Positions 32,107 through 45,700 of a DNA stretch of 64,000 nt are shown here, piece after piece. Every line of letters begins with the position of its first letter. Within the stretch, counting starts at the first letter, position 1. Source of the DNA: Archivesica marissinica. Taxonomy: Eukaryota; Mollusca; Bivalvia; Venerida; Vesicomyidae. A program made the translations under genes and the position numbers. The stretch is from NCBI GenBank assembly GCA_014843695.1, contig CM026397.1, positions 51,756,101 to 51,820,100 of the forward strand. The letters are read 5' to 3'. The notes below the pieces were generated by a model. It saw only the letters and a list, made by a program, of their open reading frames with translations, made no database searches and was not told the DNA's origin.

Positions 32107-33719
32107 CCCAGAAAATGTAACATGCATATAAACATTGGGCTATTGGACAGTGTAGCACAATTGTTTCGAGGAATATACTGTACGTCACTCACTCACTAGT
32201 ACTGTGCACATGGTGAAATGACATAAAAAATGAGGATATATTAAACTTTATGAACATAAAATCAATAATTTTCTTAGAAATCGACACTATAGCATTCTTA
32301 TGTAATGAGTGAATTCTTATTGGAACAGGTCACATGGTTTTGGAATGACAAATAAATGAGTGTACATTAAATTTTATGAACATACATTTCTTAGAAATTG
32401 TTGCAATTCAGCATTATTTTGTGTAAAAACTTGTTCCGAGTACAGCTTTTGTTGTTTATGAGTCCGATCGACAGCTGCTTAAAATCGTAATATTGGAGGT
32501 TTGTGAAACAGCTTTCAAGCTCTATCCATGCACTTAGCACACATAAAAAAACATGTTACAGACATATGCAACACAAGGCAAATTCTATGCACTCCATAAA
32601 AATTTCAAAGTGTGAGAATCACTCCCAACTATCGTGTATTATCGAGTAGCATGTGCATGGTTACATATTTTATGAAAATGCTCATTTCATACCTTGTTCT
32701 TGTACCACAGGACTTGCAAGAAATAGACTCTTGTATCATTAAAATTATTTATGCGTTTGTTTGTGCGTCGAGAACATTAATACAGAGAGAGTTTACGTAT
32801 ATATACTGTCTGTAAAAGAAAGAATTAATAAGTCTATTATTTCAGTTTTATTTATTGGGGGACATGTTTTTATTTCATCTAAAAGTCACGGTGTGGATTT
32901 TGGTCATCTTGCATTGGGTAACTCCCGTCTTTATTGGCTAACTGATGCAATTTTAGGGTCTTATATTAGGTTTTGCGGGTCCGCAAGATATATGGTATTA
33001 CCCAATGTGCATCAGACTGCTTATATAATGTACCATAATATCCATTTGACTGTTGGTCCGTAGATTTCTGTTCGTCTTCATTGCTTTCAACCATATCAAG
33101 AGAAACTTATGCTATTATGAGTTTTAGCTGTAACATATATTTTGTATAAAACAGGACTAGCCAGATATGGTGATTTACTGCAGATGCTTTGTCCTGTAAA
33201 GCGACATAAAAGTGGGGAAAAAAGGAAATTGGGAAAAAGGAAATTAGTTTAAACAGTATTTATTTGTTCTATTACATATGTATGTATACATATACAAATG
33301 TCATAAAATAATTGTAATACAAAAAGGATCTGAAAACAAGCTTTATACAAAGCTTATATAAATTCATTTCCATGGTAAACATAAAGTCTTGGTATCCGAT
33401 TAAAGAAATTATGTGTGTTATGAAATTATAAATACTTTTTATTGTAAAGTTATGATAACGTTTGTTTCAAACAAAAATATAGTCCATAATTATGTTCCGG
33501 TAATAATTGAAATTGCTGCAAAGTATTTGAATACTACAAGTTCTCATCCCAGCCCATCGGTGTGTTCGTAGATCAAGTTGTGAAAAAGGAAATTGATAAC
33601 TGTGCAATAATGATTTGCTATCACAGTGATGGGTTTGTTCCAAATATTCAACAGATGCTGTAAACATGTTGTAAACAAGCTCCAAAAAACACATGTATCC
33701 TGAATGAGGGAATGACTTT
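32107..33719. other. Stretch without recognised features
   Basis: About 1.6 kb of single-copy AT-rich DNA. A frame of 100 codons at 32761-33063 has no recognised domain. Two near-identical segments around TTAAACTTTATGAACATAAA (32243) and TTAAATTTTATGAACATACA (32367) are a local duplication. Confidence 0.45.
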
Positions 33720-34066
33720 TCTATTACGTCCCTTGGCAGATAAAGTCAGATTTATCACAAAATGTATAGCGGTCCTTTTAGTTGGAACCCGTTGTTTTTA
33801 TTTACTGTTGTTCCCTAACCAGATTATGCAGTAAGATATATGTAATATTATCAAAAGCATGTTAATTAATTGATAACATTTTTTATAGATAAGTGCCCAT
33901 TGGATAAATATACTGTACGATTTCTGTCGAGATATAGTAATTTAATAGTCATAAGATGAGGAAGTGGAAGAAAATTGATAGCATGTTGTGCAAAGCAAAC
34001 AATGATAAAAACAGAGGAAACCACTCAAGAGGACCTATCTACTTTTAGGGACAGTAGCTGACTGAT
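33720..34066 (+). mobile_element. Dispersed arm C, copy 1
   Basis: About 350 bp shared with 62763-63107 (plus) and 45348-45700 (minus). It starts near CCCTTGGCAGATAAAG. Landmarks are GTCGAGATATAGTAATTTAA, GCATGTTGTGCAAAG, GATAAAAACAGAGGAAA and CTATCTACTTTTAGGG, ending CTGACTGATGTCTCTC. The 33-bp array starts exactly at this end. No transposase. A Helitron-like or pearl-like element arm is an inference only. Confidence 0.8.
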
Positions 34067-35290
34067 GTCTCTCACTGTACTGTGGTCAATGATCACAGAG
34101 TGTCTCATTGTACTGTGGTCAATGATCACAGAGTGTCTCACTGTACTGTGGTCAATGATCACAGAGTGTCTCACTGTACTGTGGTCAATGATCACAGAGT
34201 CTTGCATTGTACTGTGGTCAATGATCACAGAGTCTTGCATTGTACTGTGGTCAATGATCACAGAGTCTTGCACTGTACTGTGGTCAATGATCACAGAGTC
34301 TTGCATTGTACTGTGGTCAATGATCACAGAGTGTCTCACTGTACTGTGGTCAATGATCACAGAGTGTCTCATTGTACTGTGGTCAATGATCACAGAGTGT
34401 CTCATTGTACTGTGGTCAATGATCACAGAGTGTCTCACACTGTACTGTGGTCAATGATCACAGAGTGTCTCACTGTACTGTGGTCAATGATCACAGAGTC
34501 TCTCATTGTACTGTGGTCAATGATCACAGAGTCTCTCATTGTACTGTGGTCAATGATCACAAGAGTGTCTCATTGTACTGTGGTCAATGCTCACAGAGTC
34601 TTGCATTGTACTGTGGTCAATGATCACAGAGTATCTCACTGTACTGTGGTCAATGATCACAGAGTGTCTCACTGTACTGTGGTCAATGATCACAGAGTCT
34701 CTCATTGTACTGTGGTCAATGATCACAGAGTCTCTCATTGTACTGTGGTCAATGATCACAGAGTCTCTCATTGTACTGTGGTCAATGCTCACAGAGTCTT
34801 GCATTGTACTGTGGTCAATGATCACAGAGTGTCTCACTGTACTGTGGTCAATGATCACAGAGTGTCTCACTGTACTGTGGTCAATGACCAGAGTATCTCA
34901 CTGTACTGTGGTCAATGATCACAGAGTCTTGCATTGTACTGTGGTCAATGATCACAGAGTGTCTCACTGTACTGTGGTCAATGATCACAGAGTCTTGCAT
35001 TGTACTGTGGTCAATGATCACAGAGTCTTGCATTGTACTGTGGTCAATGATCACAGAGTCTTGCATTGTACTGTGGTCAATGATCACAGAGTCTTGCATT
35101 GTACTGTGGTCAATGATCACAGAGTCTTGCATTGTACTGTGGTCAATGATCACAGAGTGTCTCACTGTACTGTGGTCAATGATCACAGAGTCTTGCATTG
35201 TACTGTGGTCAATGATCACAGAGTCTTGCATTGTACTGTGGTCAATGATCACAGAGTGTCTCACTGTACTGTGGTCAATGATCACAGAGT
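34067..35290. repeat. Minisatellite, about 37 units of 33 bp
   Basis: The unit joins GTACTGTGGTCAATGATCAC and AGAGTGTCTCACT. A TGATCA palindrome lies in each unit, and GTGTCTC, CTTGCAT and CTCTCAT forms alternate. The unit reuses TGTCTCTC from the end of arm C. Frames on both strands are open because the unit is eleven codons. Confidence 0.96.
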
Positions 35291-35721
35291 TTTGGTACAG
35301 AGTTACTGCTATATTTCACCCATTGCACATGTGTATGATCATATTTGGACTAACATGATTTGAGTTGAGTTGTCCTTAACCCTTTCCCTCATAATAAAAC
35401 AGTCAGGTTCTCCAGCCCAATACAGTAACTATGTACCGGTAATAGCTTATCAGTTACCAATAGATAAGAAACCAATAACTGTACACTGTCCCTATAAGGT
35501 ATTTCATGAAAAACTGATAAAATGACCCCTATCATGTTTAACCCTGTTTTCCCTGATAAAAACTTACTTTAATATATTTATGGTAAGAATAAAAAATTTA
35601 GAAAAATAAATGATGTTTTCAACGATATAATTTTTAAAAGAAACATTATAGTATTTACTTAGATATGGAGGTGTAAATATTGGACATGCAGGTTTTGGAG
35701 AATAATTATTATATTCGACTA
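35291..35721. other. Stretch with a possible TTAA element end
   Basis: CCTTAACCCTTTCCCTCATA at about 35377 resembles the left end of the TTAA MITEs, and GTTTAACCC occurs at about 35538. No matching inverted right end was found. Confidence 0.3.
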
Positions 35722-37033
35722 TACAGTCAAACTTGTATTAAGAGACCTCCCAAGGGAATGGATAAAAGCGGTCTCTTAATGAAACAGTCTCTTAATACAA
35801 AGTGACTGAACGGACAATTTCCCAGAGTCGGAGACATGTACTAGACTTTTGTTTGGGTGGACACTACAGTGTCTGTATTGATATCAACATCATATACATG
35901 TATATATGTTACATATATCATCATAAAATAAAGAATACTTTTTATAGTAATATTTGCTTGTAATTTTCTTGTCACCTTGTTGATTGCTGCTAATTGTGAC
36001 ACCTGCACGATATGGATACTGTAGATCAAACACCTTATTGATTGCTGCTAATTGGGACACCTGAATGGGTAATTTGTCAGTACACGGCTCCTTTATAGAT
36101 CACTTATTAGTGTTTCCCCCAGACTGAAAAAAGGGCAGGGCACATGTACAAAAAAGGGCATTTTTATGTTGCCTGTACTCAAAAGGGCAGAATTGACACA
36201 TTTCTTATTTATGTTATTACGAGTATGAAACATTTTGAGGACGAATAAATTTTCCGAGTACGAAACATTTTGAGGACGAATCAATTTTGTAACCTATTGC
36301 GTATTTAGATTCAAAATATATTATAAGGCGTGACAATGGTGTGATATCCGAGATTATCAAAACAAAAATTTAATCCAGAAAATTACAACAATAATGCATT
36401 TACATTCATTTAAATCAAAACGTACATATAAAATTGACATCCGTTGGCGGAATTTCCGACCGGTGCAATGGGACAATCCATATGCTGTGACCCAATAAAA
36501 CTAAAAATGCGACACTATAAGAACAAATTGTCGACTATTTGAATCAATTAGCGCCCATTTATGAGATTTGCACACATGGGACAATATGTCTGTGACTTCA
36601 CTATAAAGAACTCGTAACTGGACATTGCGCGCCGATAATCCCCTACATTTGTTTTTACAACAAAGACTCAAACGGAAATTGGGGCATAAATGTGTGAAAA
36701 TTGACTGATTGGCACGTATCATGATTACTTGTCAAATTTATTGCCTCTTCAATATACATAACCAGCAGACGACACATTTAATAGTCTCTCGATTTATGTT
36801 TTGAATTTCTATTAAATCAATATGAAGACTACGACAAGTAACACTACTTATGGTCGCTTAATGAAAAACTAGGTAATTGCGGCCGAAAATAGGTGGTCGT
36901 TGGTCACGTAAGACAAAAGTCGCTTAATGCAATAGATTTATAGTGTGAAATCGCTCGGGGGGGGGATTTCAAAATGGTCGCATAGGACAAAGGTCGCTTA
37001 ATACACGTGGTCGCTTGAACAATTTTGACTGTA
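35722..37033. mobile_element. TA-flanked inverted-repeat element, about 1.3 kb
   Basis: Left end TACAGTCAAACTTGTATTAA; the right end is the complement of TACAGTCAAAATTGTTCAAG. Subterminal blocks repeat a GGTCGCTTAAT motif several times near 36840-37015 and GGTCTCTTAATG near 35770. Interior contains two AGTACGAAACATTTTGAGGA-type repeats near 36210-36270 but no transposase. Compatible with a non-autonomous Tc1/mariner-type element, possibly with a nested insertion. Confidence 0.65.
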
Positions 37034-38174
37034 TTTGTTTATTTAATAGTTAATACCGATTACTATAATGAATTGCACTTTATCAATGTGATACAAGTTG
37101 CAAGTTAAAACTGTTTCGTCCTTGCCAAGGGACTCATCAGGTGGCTTTTGGCTACCACGACAGTTGTTTTTTTCAATGTCCTAAAATATTTCAAACGTGT
37201 CCAAAAGAATAAATAATCCATAATTTCACCACAAAGTCCAAAAAGAAAGAATGCCTGTAAAAATCAATGTTTACGACTGCAGAGCTGCGTGGAAATTGGC
37301 GTGACAACCTTCTCTGCACAAACGCACATTGCAGACTTCACAGCCGTGCACCGCTCTGCATGACTTCAGCACCCTGCTGTGGTATTTGCATGTTGAGGGC
37401 GTGGCAACCTAAGTTGATTAAATCAATTTCCTAAATCAATTGGACTTTCTGATTAAAGACTCCACCCCACCCACATTTGTATGTGCTATTTTCTAACCAA
37501 TTCATTGGACAAGGCCATGCCCCTGGGTTTATTACCCTCTGTTTAGCTGGCAACATTAGCCATTCCATGCGGCTACAACACACATCCTTTGATATCAACA
37601 AGTTCCTAAGACGTCGCCCTGTGTATTTCGAACTGGATGCTTCCTGTCAAACTGTTGTCATGCCGACATTAGTCGGTAATTAGCATTAAAACCGTTGAAC
37701 CCAAACTTTTATTACCCTCTGACCGATGCAGTATGTATGTATACTATATAGCAAAAAACACCATGCTTGCATAACATTGTGACTTACATGCACTTTGATC
37801 TATAGCCGTTGTCATAGAAAACAAACTTCAAACAAAAAATTGTTTCCACAGCTGACACCTGCATTTCAGGGAACCCATTTAATGCATCATAATGTCACAT
37901 GATAAATGTAAGCCCAATTCTAATTTGTCAATATGCATGAATTGGCCTTCACCGTGGAAATTTACCAGATACCTAGATGTTTTTATCCAAGCTAATGAAT
38001 GGGGATTGCCCTGAGTAATTGTTATTTTTAGATTTATTTTCATTTTAACTTCTGACATTTATAGATAAATGCTTGTTGTTTGAAATACTGAAACATATTT
38101 TGACTTTGCTTTTCTGCCGTATTAGTAGCGAAAATGATTGTTTTAAAACGGACACGTAAAAACATGTACTTATC
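37034..38174. other. Stretch without recognised features
   Basis: About 1.1 kb, no repeat family recognised. Confidence 0.4.
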
Positions 38175-38282
38175 TGACTGGTATAGTCATAAATATACGT
38201 ATTTATCAGGTGACTGGTATAGTCGTAAATATACGTATTTATCAGGTGACTGGTATAGTCGTAAATATACGTATTTATCAGG
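38175..38282. repeat. Tandem repeat, 3 units of 36 bp
   Basis: Each unit contains GACTGGTATAGTCGTAAATA and TACGTATTTATCAGGT. Exactly 108 bp. Confidence 0.95.
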
Positions 38283-38650
38283 TGCCCGATAACACGACAA
38301 TATACGTATATATCAGGGTATGGGTTAAGGCAACATATTACATCCACTGTAGAGTAGAATCCAATGATAAACAAATGTTTCTGGAGCATGGCGGGTTTCA
38401 GATATCCTAATTTCACATTTGTAGATCGCAAAAATATCGCTAACTGATTGAAAAAGCAAATGATTAAATTGGTTTGGAAGAATGCTACGGCAAATTTAAA
38501 TTGAATGATGTTTATACATGAACAATATATTTTGTTTATGGCAACTTTGTGTCATTTAAAGAATTGTAATTGGTTAGTAAATATTGCAATGATATTCAAG
38601 ATATTGCAATGGTCATACGTCCTTAACACAATCCTTCTGTTACAAATACA

Positions 38651-38789
38651 GGTGGGTTTTCTCCGGGTACTCCGGTTTCTTCCCACACGAATGACCACAT
38701 TTACGCTTTCATCCGCGCCAACGAGAGTGATTAATACAAGTTGTTAAAACTTGCTTCGCAATCGTTGTAAAATAAGTAAAGTTTAAACT
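38651..38789 (+). mobile_element. SINE family 3, 5'-truncated
   Basis: Starts at GGTGGGTTTTCTCCGGGTAC and ends with the family tail. Exact 16-bp duplication TTCTGTTACAAATACA at 38635-38650 and 38790-38805. No tRNA head, so it was dead on arrival for transcription. Confidence 0.93.
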
Positions 38790-38951
38790 TTCTGTTACAA
38801 ATACAAATACATACACATTTAAATAGTGCAAAAAATAATAATTACTCTATTGTGCTTCACACAATTACAGATGCAATTTTAAACATTTACACATGACAAT
38901 TATATATGGAAATATGAATATAAATGTATGCATAGATATAACTAGGATTCT

Positions 38952-41900
38952 AGTAATTGGTTAAGAACGTATCATATAATATCTACACCATTACAGTATG
39001 TAAGTGAGTGATTGGTTAACATAATATCTACACCATTACAGTATGTAAGTGAGTGATTGGTTAAGAACGTATCATATAATATCTACACCATTACAGTATA
39101 TAAGTGAGTGATTGGTTAAGAACATATTATATCATAATATATACACCATTACAGTATATAAGTGAGTGATTGGTTAAGAACATATCATATAATATCTACA
39201 CCATTACAGTATGTAAGTGAGTGATTGGTTAAGAACATATCATATAATATCTACACCATTACAGTATATAAGTGAGTGATTGGTTAAGAACATATCATAT
39301 AATATCTACACCATTACAGTATGTAAGTGAGTGATTGATTAAGAACGTATAATATCTGCACCATTACAGTATGTAAGTGAGTGAGTGGTTAAGAACGTAT
39401 CATATAATATCTACACCATTACAGTATGTAAGTGAGTGATTGGTTAAGAACGTATAATATCTACACCATTACAGTATATAAGTGAGTGATTGGTTAAGAA
39501 CATATAATATCTACACCATTACAGTATATAAGTGAGTGATTGGCTAAGAACGTATCATATAATATCTACACCATTACAGTATATAAGTGAGTAATTGGCT
39601 AAGAACGTATCATATAATATCTACACCATTACAGTATGTAAGTGAGTGAGTGGTTAAGAACGTATCATATCTACACCATTACAGTATGTAAGTGAGTGAG
39701 TGGTTAAGAACGTATAATATCTACACCATTACAGTATGTAAGTGAGTGAGTGGTTAAGAACGTATCATATCTACACCATTACAGTATGTAAGTGAGTGAT
39801 TGGTTAAGAACGTATCATATCTCCACCATTACAGTATGTAAGTGAGTGATTGGTTAAGAACCTATCATATAATATCTACACCATTACAGTATGTAAGTGA
39901 GTGAGTGGTTAAGAACGTATCATATCTACACCATTACAGTATGTAAGTGAGTGAGTGGTTAAGAACGTATAATATCTACACCATTACAGTATGTAAGTGA
40001 GTGAGTGGTTAAGAACGTATAATATCTACACCATTACAGTATATAAGTGAGTGATTGGCTAAGAACGTATCATATCTACACCATTACAGTATATAAGTGA
40101 GTGAGTGGTTAAGAACCTATCATATAATATCTACACCATTACAGTATGTAAGTGAGTGAGTGGTTAAGAACGTATCATATAATATCTACACCATTACAGT
40201 ATATAAGTGAGTGAGTGGTTAAGAACGTATCATATAATATATACACCATTACAGTATATAAGTGAGTGATTGGTTAAGAACATATAATATCTACACCATT
40301 ACAGTATGTAAGTAAGTGATTGGTTAAGAACATATAATATCTACACCATTACAGTATGTAAGTGAGTGATTGGTTAAGAACATATAATATCTACACCATT
40401 ACAGTATATAAGTGAATGATTGGTTAAGAACATATAATATCTACACCATTACAGTATGTAAGTGAGTGATTGGTTAAGAACATATAATATCTACACCATT
40501 ACAGTATATAAGTGAGTGATTGGTTAAGTACATATAATATCTACACCATTACAGTATGTAAGTGAGTGATTGGTTAAGAACATATAATATCTACACCATT
40601 ACAGTATGTAAGTGAGTGATTGGTTAAGAACATATAATATCTACACCATTACAGTATATAAGTGAGTGATTGGTTAAGAACATATAATATCTACACCATT
40701 ACAGTATATAAGTGAGTGATTGATGATTAAGAACGTATCATATCTACACCATTACAGTATGTAAGTGAGTGATTGGTTAAGAACATCATATAATATCTAC
40801 ACCATTACAGTATATAAGTGAGTGATTGGTTAAGAACGTATCATATCTACACCATTACAGTATGTAAGTGAGTGATTGGTTAAGAACTATCATATAATAT
40901 CTACACCATTACAGTATGTAAGTGAGTGATTGGTTAAGAACATATAATATCTACACCATTACAGTATGTAAGTGAGTGATTGGTTAAGAACATATAATAT
41001 CTACACCATTACAGTATGTAAGTGAGTGATTGGTTAAGAACATATAATATCTACACCATTACAGTATATAAGTGAGTGATTGGTTAAGAACATATAATAT
41101 CTACACCATTACAGTATGTAAGTGAGTGATTGGTTAAGAACATATAATATCTACACCATTACAGTATGTAAGTGAGTGATTGGTTAAGAACATATAATAT
41201 CTACACCATTACAGTATATAAGTGAGTGATTGGTTAAGAACATATAATATCTACACCATTACAGTATGTAAGTGAGTGATTGGTTAAGAACATATAATAT
41301 CTACACCATTACAGTATATAAGTGAGTGATTGGTTAAGAACATATAATATCTACACCATTACAGTATGTAAGTGAGTGATTGGTTAAGAACATATAATAT
41401 CTACACCATTACAGTATATAAGTGAGTGATTGGTTAAGAACATATAATATCTACACCATTACAGTATGTAAGTGAGTGATTGGTTAAGAACATATAATAT
41501 CTACACCATTACAGTATATAAGTGAGTGATTGGTTAAGAACATATAATATCTACACCATTACAGTATGTAAGTGAGTGATTGGTTAAGAACATATAATAT
41601 CTACACCATTACAGTATATAAGTGAGTGATTGGTTAAGAACATATAATATCTACACCATTACAGTATGTAAGTGAGTGATTGGTTAAGAACATATAATAT
41701 CTACACCATTACAGTATGTAAGTGAGTGATTGGTTAAGAACATATAATATCTACACCATTACAGTATATAAGTGAGTGATTGGTTAAGAACATATCATAT
41801 CTACACCATTACAGTATATAAGTGAGTGATTGATTGATTAAGAACGTATCATATCTACACCATTACAGTATGTAAGTGAGTGATTGGTTAAGAACCTATC

Positions 41901-43371
41901 ATATAATATCTACACCATTACAGTATATAAGTGAGTGATTGATTAAGAACGTATCATATCTACACCATTACAGTATGTAAGTGAGTGATTGGTTAAGAAC
42001 CTATCATATAATATCTACACCATTACAGTATGTAAGTGAGTGATTGGTTAAGAACATATAATATCTACACCATTACAGTATGTAAGTGAGTGATTGGTTA
42101 AGAACATATAATATCTACACCATTACAGTATGTAAGTGAGTGATTGGTTAAGAACATATAATATCTACACCATTACAGTATATAAGTGAGTGAGTGGTTA
42201 AGAACATATAATATCTACACCATTACAGTATGTAAGTGAGTGATTGGTTAAGAACATATAATATCTACACCATTACAGTATATAAGTGAGTGATTGGTTA
42301 AGAACATATAATATCTACACCATTACAGTATGTAAGTGAGTGATTGGTTAAGAACATATAATATCTACACCATTACAGTATGTAAGTGAGTGATTGGTTA
42401 AGAACATATAATATCTACACCATTACAGTATATAAGTGAGTGATTGGTTAAGAACATATCATATCTACACCATTACAGTATATAAGTGAGTGATTGATTG
42501 ATTAAGAACGTATCATATCTACACCATTACAGTATGTAAGTGAGTGATTGGTTAAGAACCTATCATATAATATCTACACCATTACAGTATATAAGTGAGT
42601 GATTGATTAAGAACGTATCATATCTACACCATTACAGTATGTAAGTGAGTGATTGGTTAAGAACCTATCATATAATATCTACACCATTACAGTATGTAAG
42701 TGAGTAATTGGTTAAGAACCTATCATATAATATCTACACCATTACAGTATGTAAGTGAGTGATTGATTAAGAACGTATCATATCTACACCATTACAGTAT
42801 GTAAGTGAGTGATTGATTAAGAACGTATCATATCTACACCATTACAGTATGTAAGTGAGTGATTGATTAAGAACGTATCATATATACACCATTACAGTAT
42901 GTAAATGAGTGATTGATTAAGATCGTATCATATCTACACCATTAGAGTATGTAAGTGAGTGATTGATTAAGAACGTATCATATCTACACCATTACAGTAT
43001 GTAAGTGAGTGATTGATTAAGAACGTATCATATCTACACCATTACAGTATGTAAGTGAGTGATTGATTAAGAACGTATCATATCTACACCATTACAGTAT
43101 GTAAGTGAGTGATTGATTAAGAACGTATCATATCTACACCATTACAGTATGTAAGTGAGTGATTGATTAAGAATGTATCATATCTACACCATTACAGTAT
43201 GTAAGTGAGTGATTGATTAAGAACGTATCATATCTACACCATTACAGTATGTAAGTGAGTGATTGATTAAGAACGTATCATATCTACACCATTACAGTAT
43301 GTAAGTGAGTGATTGATTAAGAACGTATAATATCTACACCATTACAGTATGTAAGTGAGTGATTGGTTAAG
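38952..43371. repeat. Minisatellite, about 88 units of 50 bp
   Basis: The unit is built from TATCTACACCATTACAGTAT, GTAAGTGAGTGATTGGTTAA and GAACATATAA. Length variants of 45-55 bp differ by TATAA-type steps. Subtypes are regionally clustered: GTGAGTGAGTGG forms near 39.6-40.2 kb, GGTTAAGAACATATAATATC forms over 40.2-42.4 kb, GATTGATTAAGAACGTATCA forms near 42.6-43.3 kb. A junction TGATTGATTGATTAAG at about 41828 and 42490 marks a block of about 660 bp present twice. Confidence 0.97.
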
Positions 43372-43412
43372 CAAAGAAATGTGGGTCAAGTTATTTCAAG
43401 AGTCATAGGTCC

Positions 43413-43653
43413 TTAACCCATTCAACACCAAGTAACTCACATGGACTGGTCCATGATATTCATAAACCAATAAATGAATCAGAAAATCACATTTGGACAA
43501 GTTCATTTATCAAAATGGGTAATTATGTCTAAAAATGGTCATATCACTGGCAAAAAGTGCAGATCCTGATGAGACGGCTCGTCATGAGCCGGCTCATCTG
43601 GATCTACACTTTTTGTAAGCCTATTTAGAAGTCTGTGGTGTTGAAAGGGTTAA
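43413..43653 (-). mobile_element. MITE family A, 241 bp
   Basis: TTAACCCATTCAACACCAAG to GGTGTTGAAAGGGTTAA with the central hairpin. Same orientation as the 22189 copy, and starts about 40 bp after the end of the 50-bp array. Confidence 0.88.
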
Positions 43654-44690
43654 CACTTTTGCTACATTTATTTTCTTATTTACAATGGCAATTTATTTAG
43701 GTAAAGTTTTGGTAACCACTGAATGTAAAACATACAATGGGAGTCTTGGCTAGTCAGTTGGAATGAAGCATAGGAGACATTCTTGAAACATCATCCCATA
43801 ATTATTGTATATCAAAACCCATGGTATATCAAGAATCTTATTTTGTCTACATCTTTGGCTCTTTAAATTTACATGTACCATCATTATCCATTCATGTCTT
43901 TTACTTTTTGCGGCAATGCATTTTTACACATATTATGATGGCAGTCAATGATGAGTTTTGCGAAGACATTAATTTTGTGATGACTGATCAGTTAGTTTTG
44001 TTCTGTTTTCTGCACACACACCATTTCATAGATAAGACAGTCTTGGGGGTATTTTAAATAGATTGGCAAAGCATCATAATTTGACAATATTAGGCATGCA
44101 AACAGCACCCCTGAGTATCTCCAGTGTGAACATTTATAGATCAATGTTCAAATTTTGACAGTGATCCCTGCAGCAAAACCTGAGACTGATTGATAACCAA
44201 ATTCCAACAAAAAACAAATTGGACTGTAATATCAGTTGCAAGACCTCATGATGTGCATATGTCAGTCACGGAACATCCAACAGATAGCTGTAGCTAATAT
44301 GAATGTCTATGCATTTGTTACATCCTTTGAGTTATTTCAATATAAAGTCCTCAATTATTGAGTTGGAACTAATTGATTTTTTTGCCAATGTTGAGGCCAT
44401 AATCTGGTGATAAAAATCCTGTCTTCTAGGTGAATAAGTACGGTAGCATTGTTGGTAATGGCTAACAATTTAGTAATATGATAATTCTCAGATTAGTCTT
44501 AGATAAAAATGAGAGCCTGCGTCAATTTGATTATTAACGGAACAATAAACAATCTGATTGCATTTGCAACTGGAAGTCGTTGGTGACAACCCATACTGTA
44601 TTAATGCCTATCATAGAGACTTTAGGTTAGGCAATGACCAACACTTGAAGATAGTTCTGTTGTCCAGGCATATCTAGCAGTAGTCGATCA
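43654..44690. other. Mostly unrecognised; end of a MITE-E element at about 44388-44455
   Basis: GAGGCCATAATCTGGTGATA and the following bases match the right part of the element at 52835-53164 (GAGGCCATAATCTGGTGGTA). The remainder shows no feature. Confidence 0.5.
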
Positions 44691-45294
44691 GTCTGAGATA
44701 CAGGGATCTAGTACCTTGTCTGATCTCCTGAGATACAGGGATCTAGTACCATGTCTGATCTCCTGAGATACGGGGATCTAGTACCTTGTCTGATCTCCTG
44801 GGATACAGGGATCTAGTACCTTGTCTGATCTCCTGAGATACAGGGATCTAGTACCTTGTCTGATCTCCTGAGATACGGGGATCTAGTACTTTGTCTGATC
44901 TCCTGGGATACAGGGATCTAGTACCTTGTCTGATCTGAGATACGGGGATCTAGTACCTTGTCTGATCTCCTGAGATACAGGGATCTAGTACCTTGTCTGA
45001 TCTCCTGAGATACAGGGATCTAGTACATTGTCTGATCTCCTGAGATACAGGGATCTAGTACCTTGTCTGATCTCCTGAGATACAGGATCTAGTACCTTGT
45101 CTGATCTCCTGAGATACAGGGATCTAGTACTTGGTCTGATCTCCTGAGATACAGGGATCTAGTACCTTGTCTGATCTCTTGGGATACAGGGATCTAGTAC
45201 CTTGTCTGATCTCTTGGGATACAGGGATCTTGTACCTTGTCTGATCTCCTGGGATACAGGGATCTAGTACCTTGTCTGATCTCCTGGGATACAT
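44691..45294. repeat. Minisatellite, about 17 units of 35 bp
   Basis: The unit joins GATCTCCTGAGATACAGGGA and TCTAGTACCTTGTCT. Two units are shortened by deletions near 44935 and 45085. It ends 53 bp before arm C copy 2. Confidence 0.96.
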
Positions 45295-45347
45295 AGCATG
45301 GTCAAGGTACATCCAGCAGCAACCAGGAACATAAGGATCTACCCAAC

Positions 45348-45700
45348 GAGAGACATCAGTCAGTTACTGCGCCTCAATACTCTCTCAAAGTAGATAGGTC
45401 ATATTAAGTGTTTTCCTCCGTTTTTATCGTTGTTTCCTTTGCACAACATGCTAACGATTGTATTCTACTATCGCTTCTTGTGATTATTAATTTACTATAT
45501 CTCAACAAATCTGTACAGTATATACAATGGGTACTTATTTGTAAAAGAATGTTACCAGTTAATTAACACGATTTTGACAAAATCACATTTATCATACCAC
45601 AACATCTGGTTAGGAAATAACTTTAAAAACAAAGGATTGTAACTAAAAGAACCTATTCACATTTTAGAATCAATCGGACTTTATCTGCCAAGGGAGGCAA
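45348..45700 (-). mobile_element. Dispersed arm C, copy 2
   Basis: On the minus strand runs from CCTCCCTTGGCAGATAAAG to GACTGATGTCTCTC, homologous along its length to 33720-34066. The GATGTCTCTC end faces the 35-bp array. Confidence 0.8.

Noticed and set aside
32761..33063. Possible exon of a 100-codon frame
   Set aside because: No recognised domain, no convincing splice or start context, and length is within chance expectation for this many frames.
35375..35550. Third TTAA MITE family starting CCTTAACCCTTTCCC
   Set aside because: No inverted right end could be found, so only the left-end resemblance is recorded.
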